This document shows positions 35,392-42,824 of a stretch of 64,000 nt of DNA, one piece after another (within the stretch, counting starts at the first letter, position 1; every line of letters begins with the position of its first letter). The notes under the pieces are model-generated. The model saw only the letters and a list, made by a program, of their open reading frames with translations. It had not been told where the DNA came from and did not search any database. Source of the stretch: Sipunculus nudus (Eukaryota > Annelida > Sipuncula > Golfingiida > Sipunculidae); assembly GCA_026874595.1 (NCBI GenBank), contig JAPPUL010000072.1:1-64000 (forward strand). Direction: 5' to 3'. The translations under genes were made by a program, and so were the position numbers.

Positions 35392-35529
35392 TTATCTGGT
35401 TTTTAATATAAAAAAAGATATAAAAGAAGTTAAAAAGGGTCGAAATACTGCAAGTAAGGCAAGAGTGTTAACTATAAACCTCCTTAAATATAAAAAAACT
35501 CCTGTGAAGGATAAAAGGCAGAAGGGCTC

Positions 35530-37194
35530 ATGCGAAGTAGTATAATATATGTAATAAGTATTTTAACTTTATTACTAAACACAAAAACAAACCTAAATAG
35601 TTATACAATATCCCCAAAATTAAAACATTTTGAAAACACTCACAAAAAGAATATACACCAAATAACAAAATCAGATAAGAGTGTCTGGCTAACATTAAAA
35701 GACAACGAATATTATAGCGATGTAAAAACAGACCTTCTAATACATTTTAATAAAGAAGACAAAATTAAGATAGAAGATGGACTAAACGACGATGAGTTAG
35801 GAAGCAGTTTTGCAGATGGCAATTATAACGTTGGTATAAAGAGATTACAATATTCTGCAGGACATAAGATATATGGAAGCAGTTCGGGGAAGTTTTCATA
35901 TCAAAGCGAGATAGAACTAATTCCTACAGAGGAGTCATTATTCGAACAGCAAACAACAGGAGACTTCACAATAGAGTTTTGGGCAAGTCCTGCATTACTA
36001 AGTGATGGTGAAACAATATTAAAGCGACATGGTCCTGTAATAGAAAACGGCGTGGTAAACAAATATAAAGGTATAATCTGTTATATAAAGGAACGCCGAC
36101 TGTTTTTTGATTTTCATAATATATTCCACAGTCCGAATATGGAAAGAGGAGAACAAAAGTCAAAAGATAAAGTAAGCCTGGAGGGACAAAAGCGACTCCA
36201 CAAGTTTGAATGGGTACATCATGCAATAACGTATAGAAGCTTAGACGGAAAACTAACATACTATAGAAACGGTAACGAAGAAAGTAGTATATTCGTAACT
36301 GAATCAGGACAACCAGAAGACACGGTACTAATACCAAGATTTAGCGGTCAAGAGAAACTCCCCCTTATAATTGGCAAGGGATATTATGGTTATCTTGACG
36401 AACTTAAGATAAGCAAACAAACAAAATATCCAAAATCTAAGATATTAAAACTTGCAAGTTTTAGTTCTTCTTTTGTTGCAGAAAACTCATCTTTAGAAGG
36501 GATGGGAAAAAGTAAAGACATAAGAAAAGGTATGTGGGAAGAGAAGGCATACTTTCATGTTAGGCCTTATGGCAATGTGCAAGGACATGTAGTAAGCAAT
36601 ATATACGATTTAGAGTACAAAGGGACTTATTTAAATGATTATATCCTAAAGTCAAAAGAGATTAATAAAAGTCATATAAGGCTACAATACAGGCTAAGCG
36701 ACATATTATACTCACCAGACGATATGACCATCCCATGGCACGATTTAGACCATGATTTAGATAAAAATGCAATAAAAACAAATATTACAAAAGTCCAAGG
36801 TAGATATTTTCAATGGCGAGCAACCTTAAAAAGCTCACATGATGGAGAGAATGCGCCTATACTAAAAGATCTAAGCTTTGACTTTGAAAGAGATCTGCCA
36901 CCAAAACCACCAAGGGGTTTAAAAGCTTATAGTGAAGATGGCAAAGTAAAGCTGCTTTGGGCAGGGAATCTTGAGAAGGATATTGTATACTACAAAATAT
37001 ATTATGGCACAGATACAGGTAATTATCTACAGGTAGGCCCTCCTAAAATCCTGACTAGTGTTGAAAGACAACTTAAATACGAAATAAGTTCCCTTGAAGC
37101 AGGCAGGTTATACTTTTTTACAGTTAGTGCCGTTGATAAAAACGGACATGAGAGTCCAAACTCAAAAGAAGTGTCAATAATAGTAAAAAAGTAA
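35530..37194 (+). CDS. Exported LamG/concanavalin-like and FN3 domain protein
   Basis: 554 aa with a signal peptide (residues about 1-25). A LamG-type sandwich is visible at about residues 135-300: GDFTIEFWASPALLSDGETILK, FEWVHHAITYRSLDGKLTYYRNG and YYGYLDELKISKQ. A middle beta domain (WRATLKSSHDGENAPILKDLSF) precedes a C-terminal fibronectin type III domain (PPKPPRGLKAYSEDGKVKLL to FFTVSAVDKNGHESPNS). No catalytic residues are recognised; carbohydrate or protein binding at the cell surface is likely. Third gene of an exported-protein run after the S55 peptidase and the propeller protein, sharing the layout with beta-sandwich domains. Confidence 0.75.
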   Translation: MRSSIIYVISILTLLLNTKTNLNSYTISPKLKHFENTHKKNIHQITKSDKSVWLTLKDNEYYSDVKTDLLIHFNKEDKIKIEDGLNDDELGSSFADGNYNVGIKRLQYSAGHKIYGSSSGKFSYQSEIELIPTEESLFEQQTTGDFTIEFWASPALLSDGETILKRHGPVIENGVVNKYKGIICYIKERRLFFDFHNIFHSPNMERGEQKSKDKVSLEGQKRLHKFEWVHHAITYRSLDGKLTYYRNGNEESSIFVTESGQPEDTVLIPRFSGQEKLPLIIGKGYYGYLDELKISKQTKYPKSKILKLASFSSSFVAENSSLEGMGKSKDIRKGMWEEKAYFHVRPYGNVQGHVVSNIYDLEYKGTYLNDYILKSKEINKSHIRLQYRLSDILYSPDDMTIPWHDLDHDLDKNAIKTNITKVQGRYFQWRATLKSSHDGENAPILKDLSFDFERDLPPKPPRGLKAYSEDGKVKLLWAGNLEKDIVYYKIYYGTDTGNYLQVGPPKILTSVERQLKYEISSLEAGRLYFFTVSAVDKNGHESPNSKEVSIIVKK

Positions 37195-37424
37195 TCTTAA
37201 AATATTATCTTACTTAAAGTACAAGCTCTTACAAAGATGTAAATCAGGTTATAAGGTTATATATAAAGTGTTAATAGTATATAAGATGTGTAAATGATCA
37301 AAAAAAAGTATAAGCAAAAAGTATAAGCAAAAAGAACAATTTTGGATTATCTTTATAAACGATTATCTTTATATATCATGCAACAACTTAAAAAAAGTGA
37401 AAGAATGCAGGAGGGACTTTAGAA

Positions 37425-37970
37425 ATGAAAAGCAGAACTATAATATTACTGTTGCTTGCAATACTTGCTCTTGGAAACGTATCAGTAACAAGTCATGGCT
37501 CAAATCAAAGTATACAAAAGCTATTAGACACGATGAGAATAACCCGAGTGAAAGAAAAGATAGAAGCACCCAATTTCATAATGACAAAGATATCAACTGG
37601 ACAGAAGGTGAGTCTAAAATCGTATAGGGGAAAAGTCGTCTTTTTAAATTTCTGGGCAACATGGTGTCCTCCTTGCCAGGAAGAGATGCCGTCAATGGAT
37701 GATTTAAACAAGAAGTTAAAGAAGCGCAGATTTGCAATGCTTGCAGTAAGCTACGAAAATGAAGACATATTAAAAGACTTTCAAGACTTAAATAACTATA
37801 GTTTTGAGATAGCAAATAGTGCGGGTTCCGAAGAGAAATACGGAGTAACTTCAATCCCACAAACCTTCATAATAGACCCTAAAGGCTATATAATAGCACA
37901 CAAGTCCGGTGGCATATACTGGAACACAGCCGAGGCATATAAACTATTTAACATATTAACAAGAAATTAA
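37425..37970 (+). CDS. TlpA/ResA-like periplasmic thioredoxin
   Basis: Membrane-anchored or exported thiol-disulfide protein, 181 aa. N-terminal hydrophobic signal (residues 5-20), ribosome site aggagg before ATG 37425. The thioredoxin domain shows LKSYRGKVVFLNFWATWCPPC (Cys81 and Cys84), SMDDLNKKLKKRRFAMLAVSYE, and the cis-Pro loop YGVTSIPQTFIIDPKGYI. WCPPC is typical of TlpA/ResA/CcmG-type reductants used in cytochrome c maturation or envelope thiol control. No cytochrome gene is nearby, so the client is unknown. It closes the 28-38 kb envelope block. Confidence 0.88.
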   Translation: MKSRTIILLLLAILALGNVSVTSHGSNQSIQKLLDTMRITRVKEKIEAPNFIMTKISTGQKVSLKSYRGKVVFLNFWATWCPPCQEEMPSMDDLNKKLKKRRFAMLAVSYENEDILKDFQDLNNYSFEIANSAGSEEKYGVTSIPQTFIIDPKGYIIAHKSGGIYWNTAEAYKLFNILTRN

Positions 37971-38008
37971 AGCAAAATATATTCTAAGTTAGTGTCCCCC
38001 AAAAGGTT

Positions 38009-38458
38009 TTAATATCCCGTACTGCCAAAACCATGAGCTCCTCTTTTGGTTAATGATGAGAGATTCTTTTGTTCAAGCAGGTTCACTCTGGCAACAGGTG
38101 CAATAACAAGCTGAGCGATTCTCATATGGTGCTTAATAATAAAAGGGTTATCGCCTAGATTTATTAAAATGACTTTAATCTCTCCCCGATAGTCAGAATC
38201 AATGGTCCCTGGTGCATTTAAAACTGTAACGTTGTAATGAAAGGCAATACCGCTTCTTGGTCTAACCTGTCCTTCAAAACCGGCTGGTATTTCCAAAGCA
38301 ATACCAGTATTTATTATCTCACTTTGTCCTGGGTTTAAGACTAAATCTTTAGAATTTAAAGTTAAAGCAAAAAGGTCCAAACCACAAGAACCTAAAGTAG
38401 CATATTTGGGAGGTATAGCATTACTTTTAAGCTTAATAAAGTTAACAGCAAGGTTCAT
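38009..38458 (-). CDS. dut: dUTP diphosphatase
   Basis: Hydrolyses dUTP to dUMP, keeping uracil out of DNA and supplying the dTMP pathway. All five trimeric dUTPase motifs appear in order: GSCGLDLFAL (1), VRPRSGIAF (2), LNAPGTIDSDYRGEIKVIL (3, with catalytic Asp), RIAQLVIAPV (4), and the glycine-rich tail RGAHGFGSTGY (5). In motif 5 RGAHGFGSTG replaces the more common RGxGGFGSTG. 149 aa is normal. It stands alone in the minus direction between plus-strand genes; codon use is average for the window. Confidence 0.95.
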   Translation of the reverse strand: MNLAVNFIKLKSNAIPPKYATLGSCGLDLFALTLNSKDLVLNPGQSEIINTGIALEIPAGFEGQVRPRSGIAFHYNVTVLNAPGTIDSDYRGEIKVILINLGDNPFIIKHHMRIAQLVIAPVARVNLLEQKNLSSLTKRGAHGFGSTGY

Positions 38459-38595
38459 CTTATAAATCCTATAAAACTCTAAATAGAATGTTAAAAAGTT
38501 TAATATAATTAATAATTACTTAAAATGTGCAAAAAACAGCTATAAAAATATTATAAATATAACAGTAAAAAAAAGACTAAGTATCGAGGGTGAAA

Positions 38596-39972
38596 ATGGA
38601 TAATGTAAAAGTAAAAGAGCTAATTGCAATGTGCAAGCAACGTGGATATATATATCCGGGCTCACAAATATATGGAGGGCTTTCAAACACATGGGACTAC
38701 GGGCCATTGGGAGTTGAGCTTAAAAACAACGTAAAGCAACAGTGGTGGAAACACTTTGTAGAGAGGCGAGAAGATGTTGTTGGTCTTGACAGTGGTATTT
38801 TGCTACATCCGAAGGTTTGGGAGGCAAGTGGACATCTTAAATCGTTTAATGATCCATTAGTTGACTGCAAATCATGTAAAGAGCGTTTCAGAGCAGATCA
38901 TATACTTGAAAACAAGTTAAAAACATCTGTTGAAGGTAAAACAAACGCCGAGTTAAACAAACTATTAAAAGATAATGATATCGGCTGTCCAAGCTGTGGG
39001 AATAAGGAACTAACGGAGAGTCGAGAATTCAATTTAATGTTCAAAACGTTTCAAGGAGTGATAGAAGAGAGTACAACAGAGTTATACATGAGGCCTGAGA
39101 CGGCTCAGGGGATATTTGTTAACTTCAAAAATGTTTTAAGATCAAGTAGAAAGAAACTTCCGTTTGGTATAGCCCAAATAGGCAAAGCGTTTCGCAATGA
39201 GATAACGCCTGGTAATTTCACATATAGAACACGTGAGTTTGAACAAATGGAGATAGAATATTTTGTAAAACCGAACGAGGAGTCAAAATACTTTGATGAA
39301 TGGGTTAATGAATCTATGAATTGGTTTTTGAGTTTGTCAATAGATAAAAATAATTTAAGGTTACGGGAGCATGGCAAGGAGGAGTTATCTCACTATTCAA
39401 ATAAGACGCTAGATATAGAATATAAGTTTCCGTTTGGCTGGGGAGAACTTGAGGGTATAGCGTCGAGGGGAGATTATGATTTAAGACAACATGAGGCTTT
39501 CGGGCAAGAGGAATTACACTATAAAGATCCGCAAAGCGATGAAACATATATACCGTATGTAGTAGAACCCTCGTTTGGAGTAGACAGAACGATACTAACC
39601 TTTTTACTAGATGCGTATAAAGAGGAAGAGGCAGGAGCTACCAAACGTCGGATATTGAAGTTAAACAGGCGGCTCTCGCCAATAAAGGCCGGAATACTAC
39701 CATTAAAGCGCAACGAAGTAGAAATAGTCAAAACAGCAAAAAGACTAAGCCAAACACTAAGCCAAAGCGGCTATTCAGTGCAATATGACGACACAGGCAG
39801 TATAGGAAAACTATATAGGCGTCAAGATGAGATAGGCACACCATTTTGTATAACGGTTGATTATGATAGTTTAAAAGATGAGAGTATAACCATAAGGGAG
39901 CGAGACAGTATGAGACAGGAGAGGATAAAGCTTAATAAGGTGAGTGAGTATCTAGCTGAGAATCTAGTTTAA
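38596..39972 (+). CDS. glyS: Glycyl-tRNA synthetase, dimeric (alpha2) class II type
   Basis: Charges tRNA-Gly. 458 aa of the dimeric type used by Firmicutes, archaea and eukaryotes rather than the two-subunit bacterial type: GGLSNTWDYGPLGVELKNNVKQQWW near the start, FNLMFKTFQGVIEES, YMRPETAQGIFVNFKNVL (motif 2 region), AQIGKAFRNEITPGNFTYRTREFEQMEIEYF, and VVEPSFGVDRTILTFLLDAY (motif 3). A zinc-binding set CKSCKE...CPSCGN interrupts the catalytic domain, and an anticodon-binding domain ends the protein. The start is taken at ATG 38596 with gagg just upstream; GTG 38590 would overlap that site. Confidence 0.95.
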   Translation: MDNVKVKELIAMCKQRGYIYPGSQIYGGLSNTWDYGPLGVELKNNVKQQWWKHFVERREDVVGLDSGILLHPKVWEASGHLKSFNDPLVDCKSCKERFRADHILENKLKTSVEGKTNAELNKLLKDNDIGCPSCGNKELTESREFNLMFKTFQGVIEESTTELYMRPETAQGIFVNFKNVLRSSRKKLPFGIAQIGKAFRNEITPGNFTYRTREFEQMEIEYFVKPNEESKYFDEWVNESMNWFLSLSIDKNNLRLREHGKEELSHYSNKTLDIEYKFPFGWGELEGIASRGDYDLRQHEAFGQEELHYKDPQSDETYIPYVVEPSFGVDRTILTFLLDAYKEEEAGATKRRILKLNRRLSPIKAGILPLKRNEVEIVKTAKRLSQTLSQSGYSVQYDDTGSIGKLYRRQDEIGTPFCITVDYDSLKDESITIRERDSMRQERIKLNKVSEYLAENLV

Positions 39973-39998
39973 CTTTAGTTGTTGGAAGAAAGTGGTTT

Positions 39999-40556
39999 AT
40001 GAGTAAAAACATTGTTGCATTGGTGGGACTTGCAGGGAGTGGTAAATCGCTTGCAAGTAAACATTTTGAGAGCAGAGGGTACAAGCGAGTATATTTTGGC
40101 AAGTTAACGCTTGAAGAGTTAAAGCGCAGGGGTAAGGCTATAACGCCTGAAAACGAGAAGGAAGTGCGTGAGGGCATAAGAGCAGAACATGGGATGGGAG
40201 CTTATGCACTTTTGTCTTCAGGGGAGATAGATAATTTATTAAGTGCCGGTCAAAAGGTAATAATAGATGGTCTTTACAGTTTGTCAGAATATAAGATTTT
40301 AAAGCAAAGATATAGAGAGGAACTTTTTGTACTAGCGTTATACAGCCCTAAGGAGCTAAGGTACAAAAGGCTATATAAAAGGGAAAGTCGCCCATTAAAA
40401 GAAGAAGAAGTAGATAAAAGAGACATTGAAGAGGTAGAAAAAATAGAAAAAGGCGGCCCGATAGCGCTTGCAGACTACACATTATTAAACGAAAGTGAAG
40501 GGAAAGATAAGTTAGATGAGTCTTTAGATAATGTTTGCAGGAGGTATAAACTATAG
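39999..40556 (+). CDS. UPF0200/dephospho-CoA-kinase-like P-loop nucleotide kinase
   Basis: 185-aa P-loop kinase-like protein. Walker A is GLAGSGKS at about residues 10-17. ELKRRGKAITPENEKEVREGIRAEHGMGAYALL and VIIDGLYSLSEYKIL match the UPF0200 family known mainly from archaea. The LID-like segment YKRLYKRESRPLKEEEVDKRD follows, and ADYTLLNE closes the core as in dephospho-CoA kinases. The substrate is unknown; a nucleoside or nucleotide phosphotransfer is likely. It lies 26 bp after glyS, so they are probably co-transcribed. I would not assign coaE because the RG...T.EN region is the UPF0200 pattern. Confidence 0.72.
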   Translation: MSKNIVALVGLAGSGKSLASKHFESRGYKRVYFGKLTLEELKRRGKAITPENEKEVREGIRAEHGMGAYALLSSGEIDNLLSAGQKVIIDGLYSLSEYKILKQRYREELFVLALYSPKELRYKRLYKRESRPLKEEEVDKRDIEEVEKIEKGGPIALADYTLLNESEGKDKLDESLDNVCRRYKL

Positions 40557-40722
40557 AGCTATAGTAAACTAATAAAGTTGACCTAGATAAAAATGCTTGT
40601 TATCTTATTACCTTACAGTTTATAGGATAAACAGTTTATATTAAAAAAAACTAAGAACAATGTGCTAGTTAGCCAAAAGACTTTTTCTAGTAACAGGCGC
40701 AAATTGAGAAGAGCCGGGCATT

Positions 40723-40838
40723 GAGGGTAACATATGAGGGTAACATATGGGGGTAACATATGGGGGTAACATATGGGGGTAACATATGGGGGTAACATAT
40801 GAGGGTAACATATGGGGGTAACATATGGGGGTAACATC
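40723..40838 (+). repeat. Nine 13-bp tandem repeats carrying SD-like and ATG elements
   Basis: Units of gggggtaacatat (three with gaggg) at 40723, 40736, 40749, 40762, 40775, 40788, 40801 and 40814, and a final variant ending in atc at 40827. Each junction makes an ATG preceded by a G-rich, SD-like run 6 bases earlier. With 13-bp spacing the ATGs cycle through all three frames. The array ends directly at the 5' end of the DUF116 gene. Confidence 0.95.
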
Positions 40839-41681
40839 GTGAACAAAGAAAAGACAGAATTAAAAATAGATAAAAACCAAAAGCTAAAAGGGAAAGAGGG
40901 CGAAGGAGGTGGTGAGCGGGTTAGGAAGCTTGGTACTGAGTGGGCTTCATGGGATGGAGCTGTAAATGCTAGAGTTGACACACCAAAACATACATTTTTG
41001 TTTTTCGCATTTATAGCAGTACTTATATTTATAGGGATAAGCTATACAGTATATTATTTAATCGAGCCAAGACTTAATGAACTTGGCGAGAATATATCTT
41101 TAATATTCTTCATAGGCTTTATATTAGTTGCCCTATACCTATTAACAAATTATCTGCTTTTATTACTAGCTAGTTATACAAAAACAAATATCTCCTCAAG
41201 ATGGAAAGTTAATTTAAAAGTCCTAAACTATATATTAGATAAAGTATTTGCTATTGGAAAACTATTTAACTATAATAAGGACCGGCTTGGGAATTCGTTT
41301 GTGAAGGTAACAAACAAGTTATATTTACAAGGGCATAAAAGCCGAGGGCAAAGCAAGAGACTTTTGATATTGCTGCCTAGGTGCCTGACGAAAGACAATT
41401 ACGAAAACATAAAACGGATAAGCAAGGAACACAACGTCGAACTTGCAATATGTGGAGGGGGGGAGGTTGCACGTAAGAAAGTAAAAGAATACCGGCCGAG
41501 TGAAATAATAGGAGTTGCCTGCGAGAGGGATTTAGTCAGCGGGATAAAAGATGTTGGAGCTAAACTTCCAGTATACGGGATTCCCAACATAAGGCCAAAC
41601 GGGCCCTGCCAAGATACATATATAAACGTAGAGGAGCTTGAGGACATAGTAAAATTATCTTTAAAAGGTCAAAGTACATAA
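40812..41681 (+). CDS. DUF116-family membrane protein
   Basis: 289 aa. Two hydrophobic stretches, residues about 58-78 (LFFAFIAVLIFIGISYTVYY) and 92-118, are followed by a cytoplasmic domain with the DUF116 pattern: LLILLPRCLTKDNYENIK, AICGGGEVARKKVKEYRPSEIIGVACERDLVSGI, PVYGIPNIRPNGPCQDTYINV. The cysteine-rich stretch I expect between the first two of these in the family appears to be missing. The start is uncertain: the tandem array supplies ATG 40812 in frame, while GTG 40839 has ggggg 7 bases upstream and avoids coding the repeat. Residues 25-35 are Gly/Glu-rich. It precedes ispA and dxs. Function of the family unknown. Confidence 0.75.
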   Translation: MGVTYGGNIVNKEKTELKIDKNQKLKGKEGEGGGERVRKLGTEWASWDGAVNARVDTPKHTFLFFAFIAVLIFIGISYTVYYLIEPRLNELGENISLIFFIGFILVALYLLTNYLLLLLASYTKTNISSRWKVNLKVLNYILDKVFAIGKLFNYNKDRLGNSFVKVTNKLYLQGHKSRGQSKRLLILLPRCLTKDNYENIKRISKEHNVELAICGGGEVARKKVKEYRPSEIIGVACERDLVSGIKDVGAKLPVYGIPNIRPNGPCQDTYINVEELEDIVKLSLKGQST

Positions 41682-41825
41682 AAAAGATAAAGACATAAAA
41701 GAAATATAAAAGGAAACGGAGATAAAAATTATTATCTTTTAATGTGGGGTCATTATGGAAGACTGATGCTAGTATGAGAGATTATTAAAGAGTATTTTCA
41801 CATAGGATTTTTATAGAGGCTATAG

Positions 41826-42754
41826 ATGAATAAGGAGTTATTAGAGGTAAAAAAAAAGAGATAGATTTCTTTTTGAATAAGCATTTACCTTTGCCGAGTG
41901 CGGAAGGATATAACAAAGAGTTACTAGATGCGATACGTTACAGCGTGTTTGCAGGGGGCAAAAGGATACGAGCAATATTAAGTATATTGGTAAAGAAGAT
42001 GCTCTCTGGCGATGAATCTGGTATATACTATCCTGCATGTGCGCTAGAGCTAATACATACGTATTCATTAATACACGATGACCTGCCAGCAATAGATAAT
42101 GATGATTACAGACGAGGGAAAGAGAGTTGCCATAAGCGTTATGGCGAAGCGGTGGCCCTACTTGCAGGGGATGGGCTTTTGACCCTTGCTTTTGATTGGT
42201 TAACACGAGGGGGACAAGGAAGTGAGCAAATATTGAAATTGATACGAGAAGTGAGCAAGGCATGTGGAGTAGACGGCATGGTAGGGGGCCAGGTTCAAGA
42301 TGTTTTGATGACGGATGCAAAGGCAAAGGAAGGCAAAACAAACATTCATAAAGATGAGAATGAGAAGATGTCAGATCTTGAGATACGGCTTGAATATATC
42401 CATAAGAAGAAGACGGGAGCATTAATACGAGCTTCAGTTTTAGTAGGAGCCTTATGCGGTGGTGGTGATGAGGAAGATATAAAAAGGCTTGGGCTTTTGG
42501 GAGATAAGATAGGACTTGGGTTTCAGATAGTGGATGACATACTTGATGTAGAGGGGAATTTAAAAGAACTTGGCAAGCGTGAAGGTAAGGATGCGGCTAT
42601 GAACAAGCTTACCTATCCCGCCTATTATGGGCTTGAAGAATCAAAAGCACGTGCTGGCAAGCTATTTGAACAGAGCAAAGATTTAATAGGAAGTTATAAG
42701 AATAATGAAGAGTTAAAAGATATGCTTGATATAATGTTTTTGAGGAAAAGTTAA
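41826..42754 (+). CDS. ispA: Geranyl/farnesyl diphosphate synthase, frame break at A9 tract
   Basis: Makes C10/C15 prenyl diphosphates from IPP and DMAPP. Motifs: LPSAEGYNKELLDAIRYSVF and GGKRIRAIL, first aspartate-rich motif HDDLPAIDNDD, GDGLLTLAFDW, and second aspartate motif GLGFQIVDDILDVEG. The bulk of the gene is open from upstream of TTG 41873. The natural N-terminus (MNKELLEVKKK) starts at ATG 41826 in another frame and stops at 41862. A -1 shift on the run A AAA AAG (41852-41858) joins it to EIDFFLNKHLPLP exactly. Either programmed frameshifting, transcript slippage on A9, or a homopolymer error. A TTG start would give a shorter, still plausible protein. dxs follows. Confidence 0.88.
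41849..41858 (+). promoter_or_regulatory. A9-G slippery tract at ispA frame break
   Basis: Nine A followed by G. In the starting frame the codons are GTA AAA AAA AAG, ending in the heptamer A AAA AAG, which is the best-known bacterial -1 slippery sequence (E. coli dnaX). After the shift the next codon is GAG and the ispA frame is open to its end. Confidence 0.6.
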
Positions 42755-42824
42755 CCTGAGTCCTACTTAAGGAGAGGCGGTAGGGAAAATTTATAAGGAT
42801 TTAAGAATAAGGATTTAAGAAAAG

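Noticed and set aside
40723-40838. CRISPR array
   Set aside because: Units are 13 bp and directly abutting with no spacers; it is a tandem repeat.
41701-41745. Terminator hairpin after the DUF116 gene (agataa...ttatct then tttt)
   Set aside because: Only a 6-bp AT stem; too weak to call in this AT-rich sequence.
41841-42422. Long minus-strand ORF (193 aa) opposite ispA
   Set aside because: Antisense to the clear prenyl synthase motifs; composition is that of a shadow frame with no family signature.
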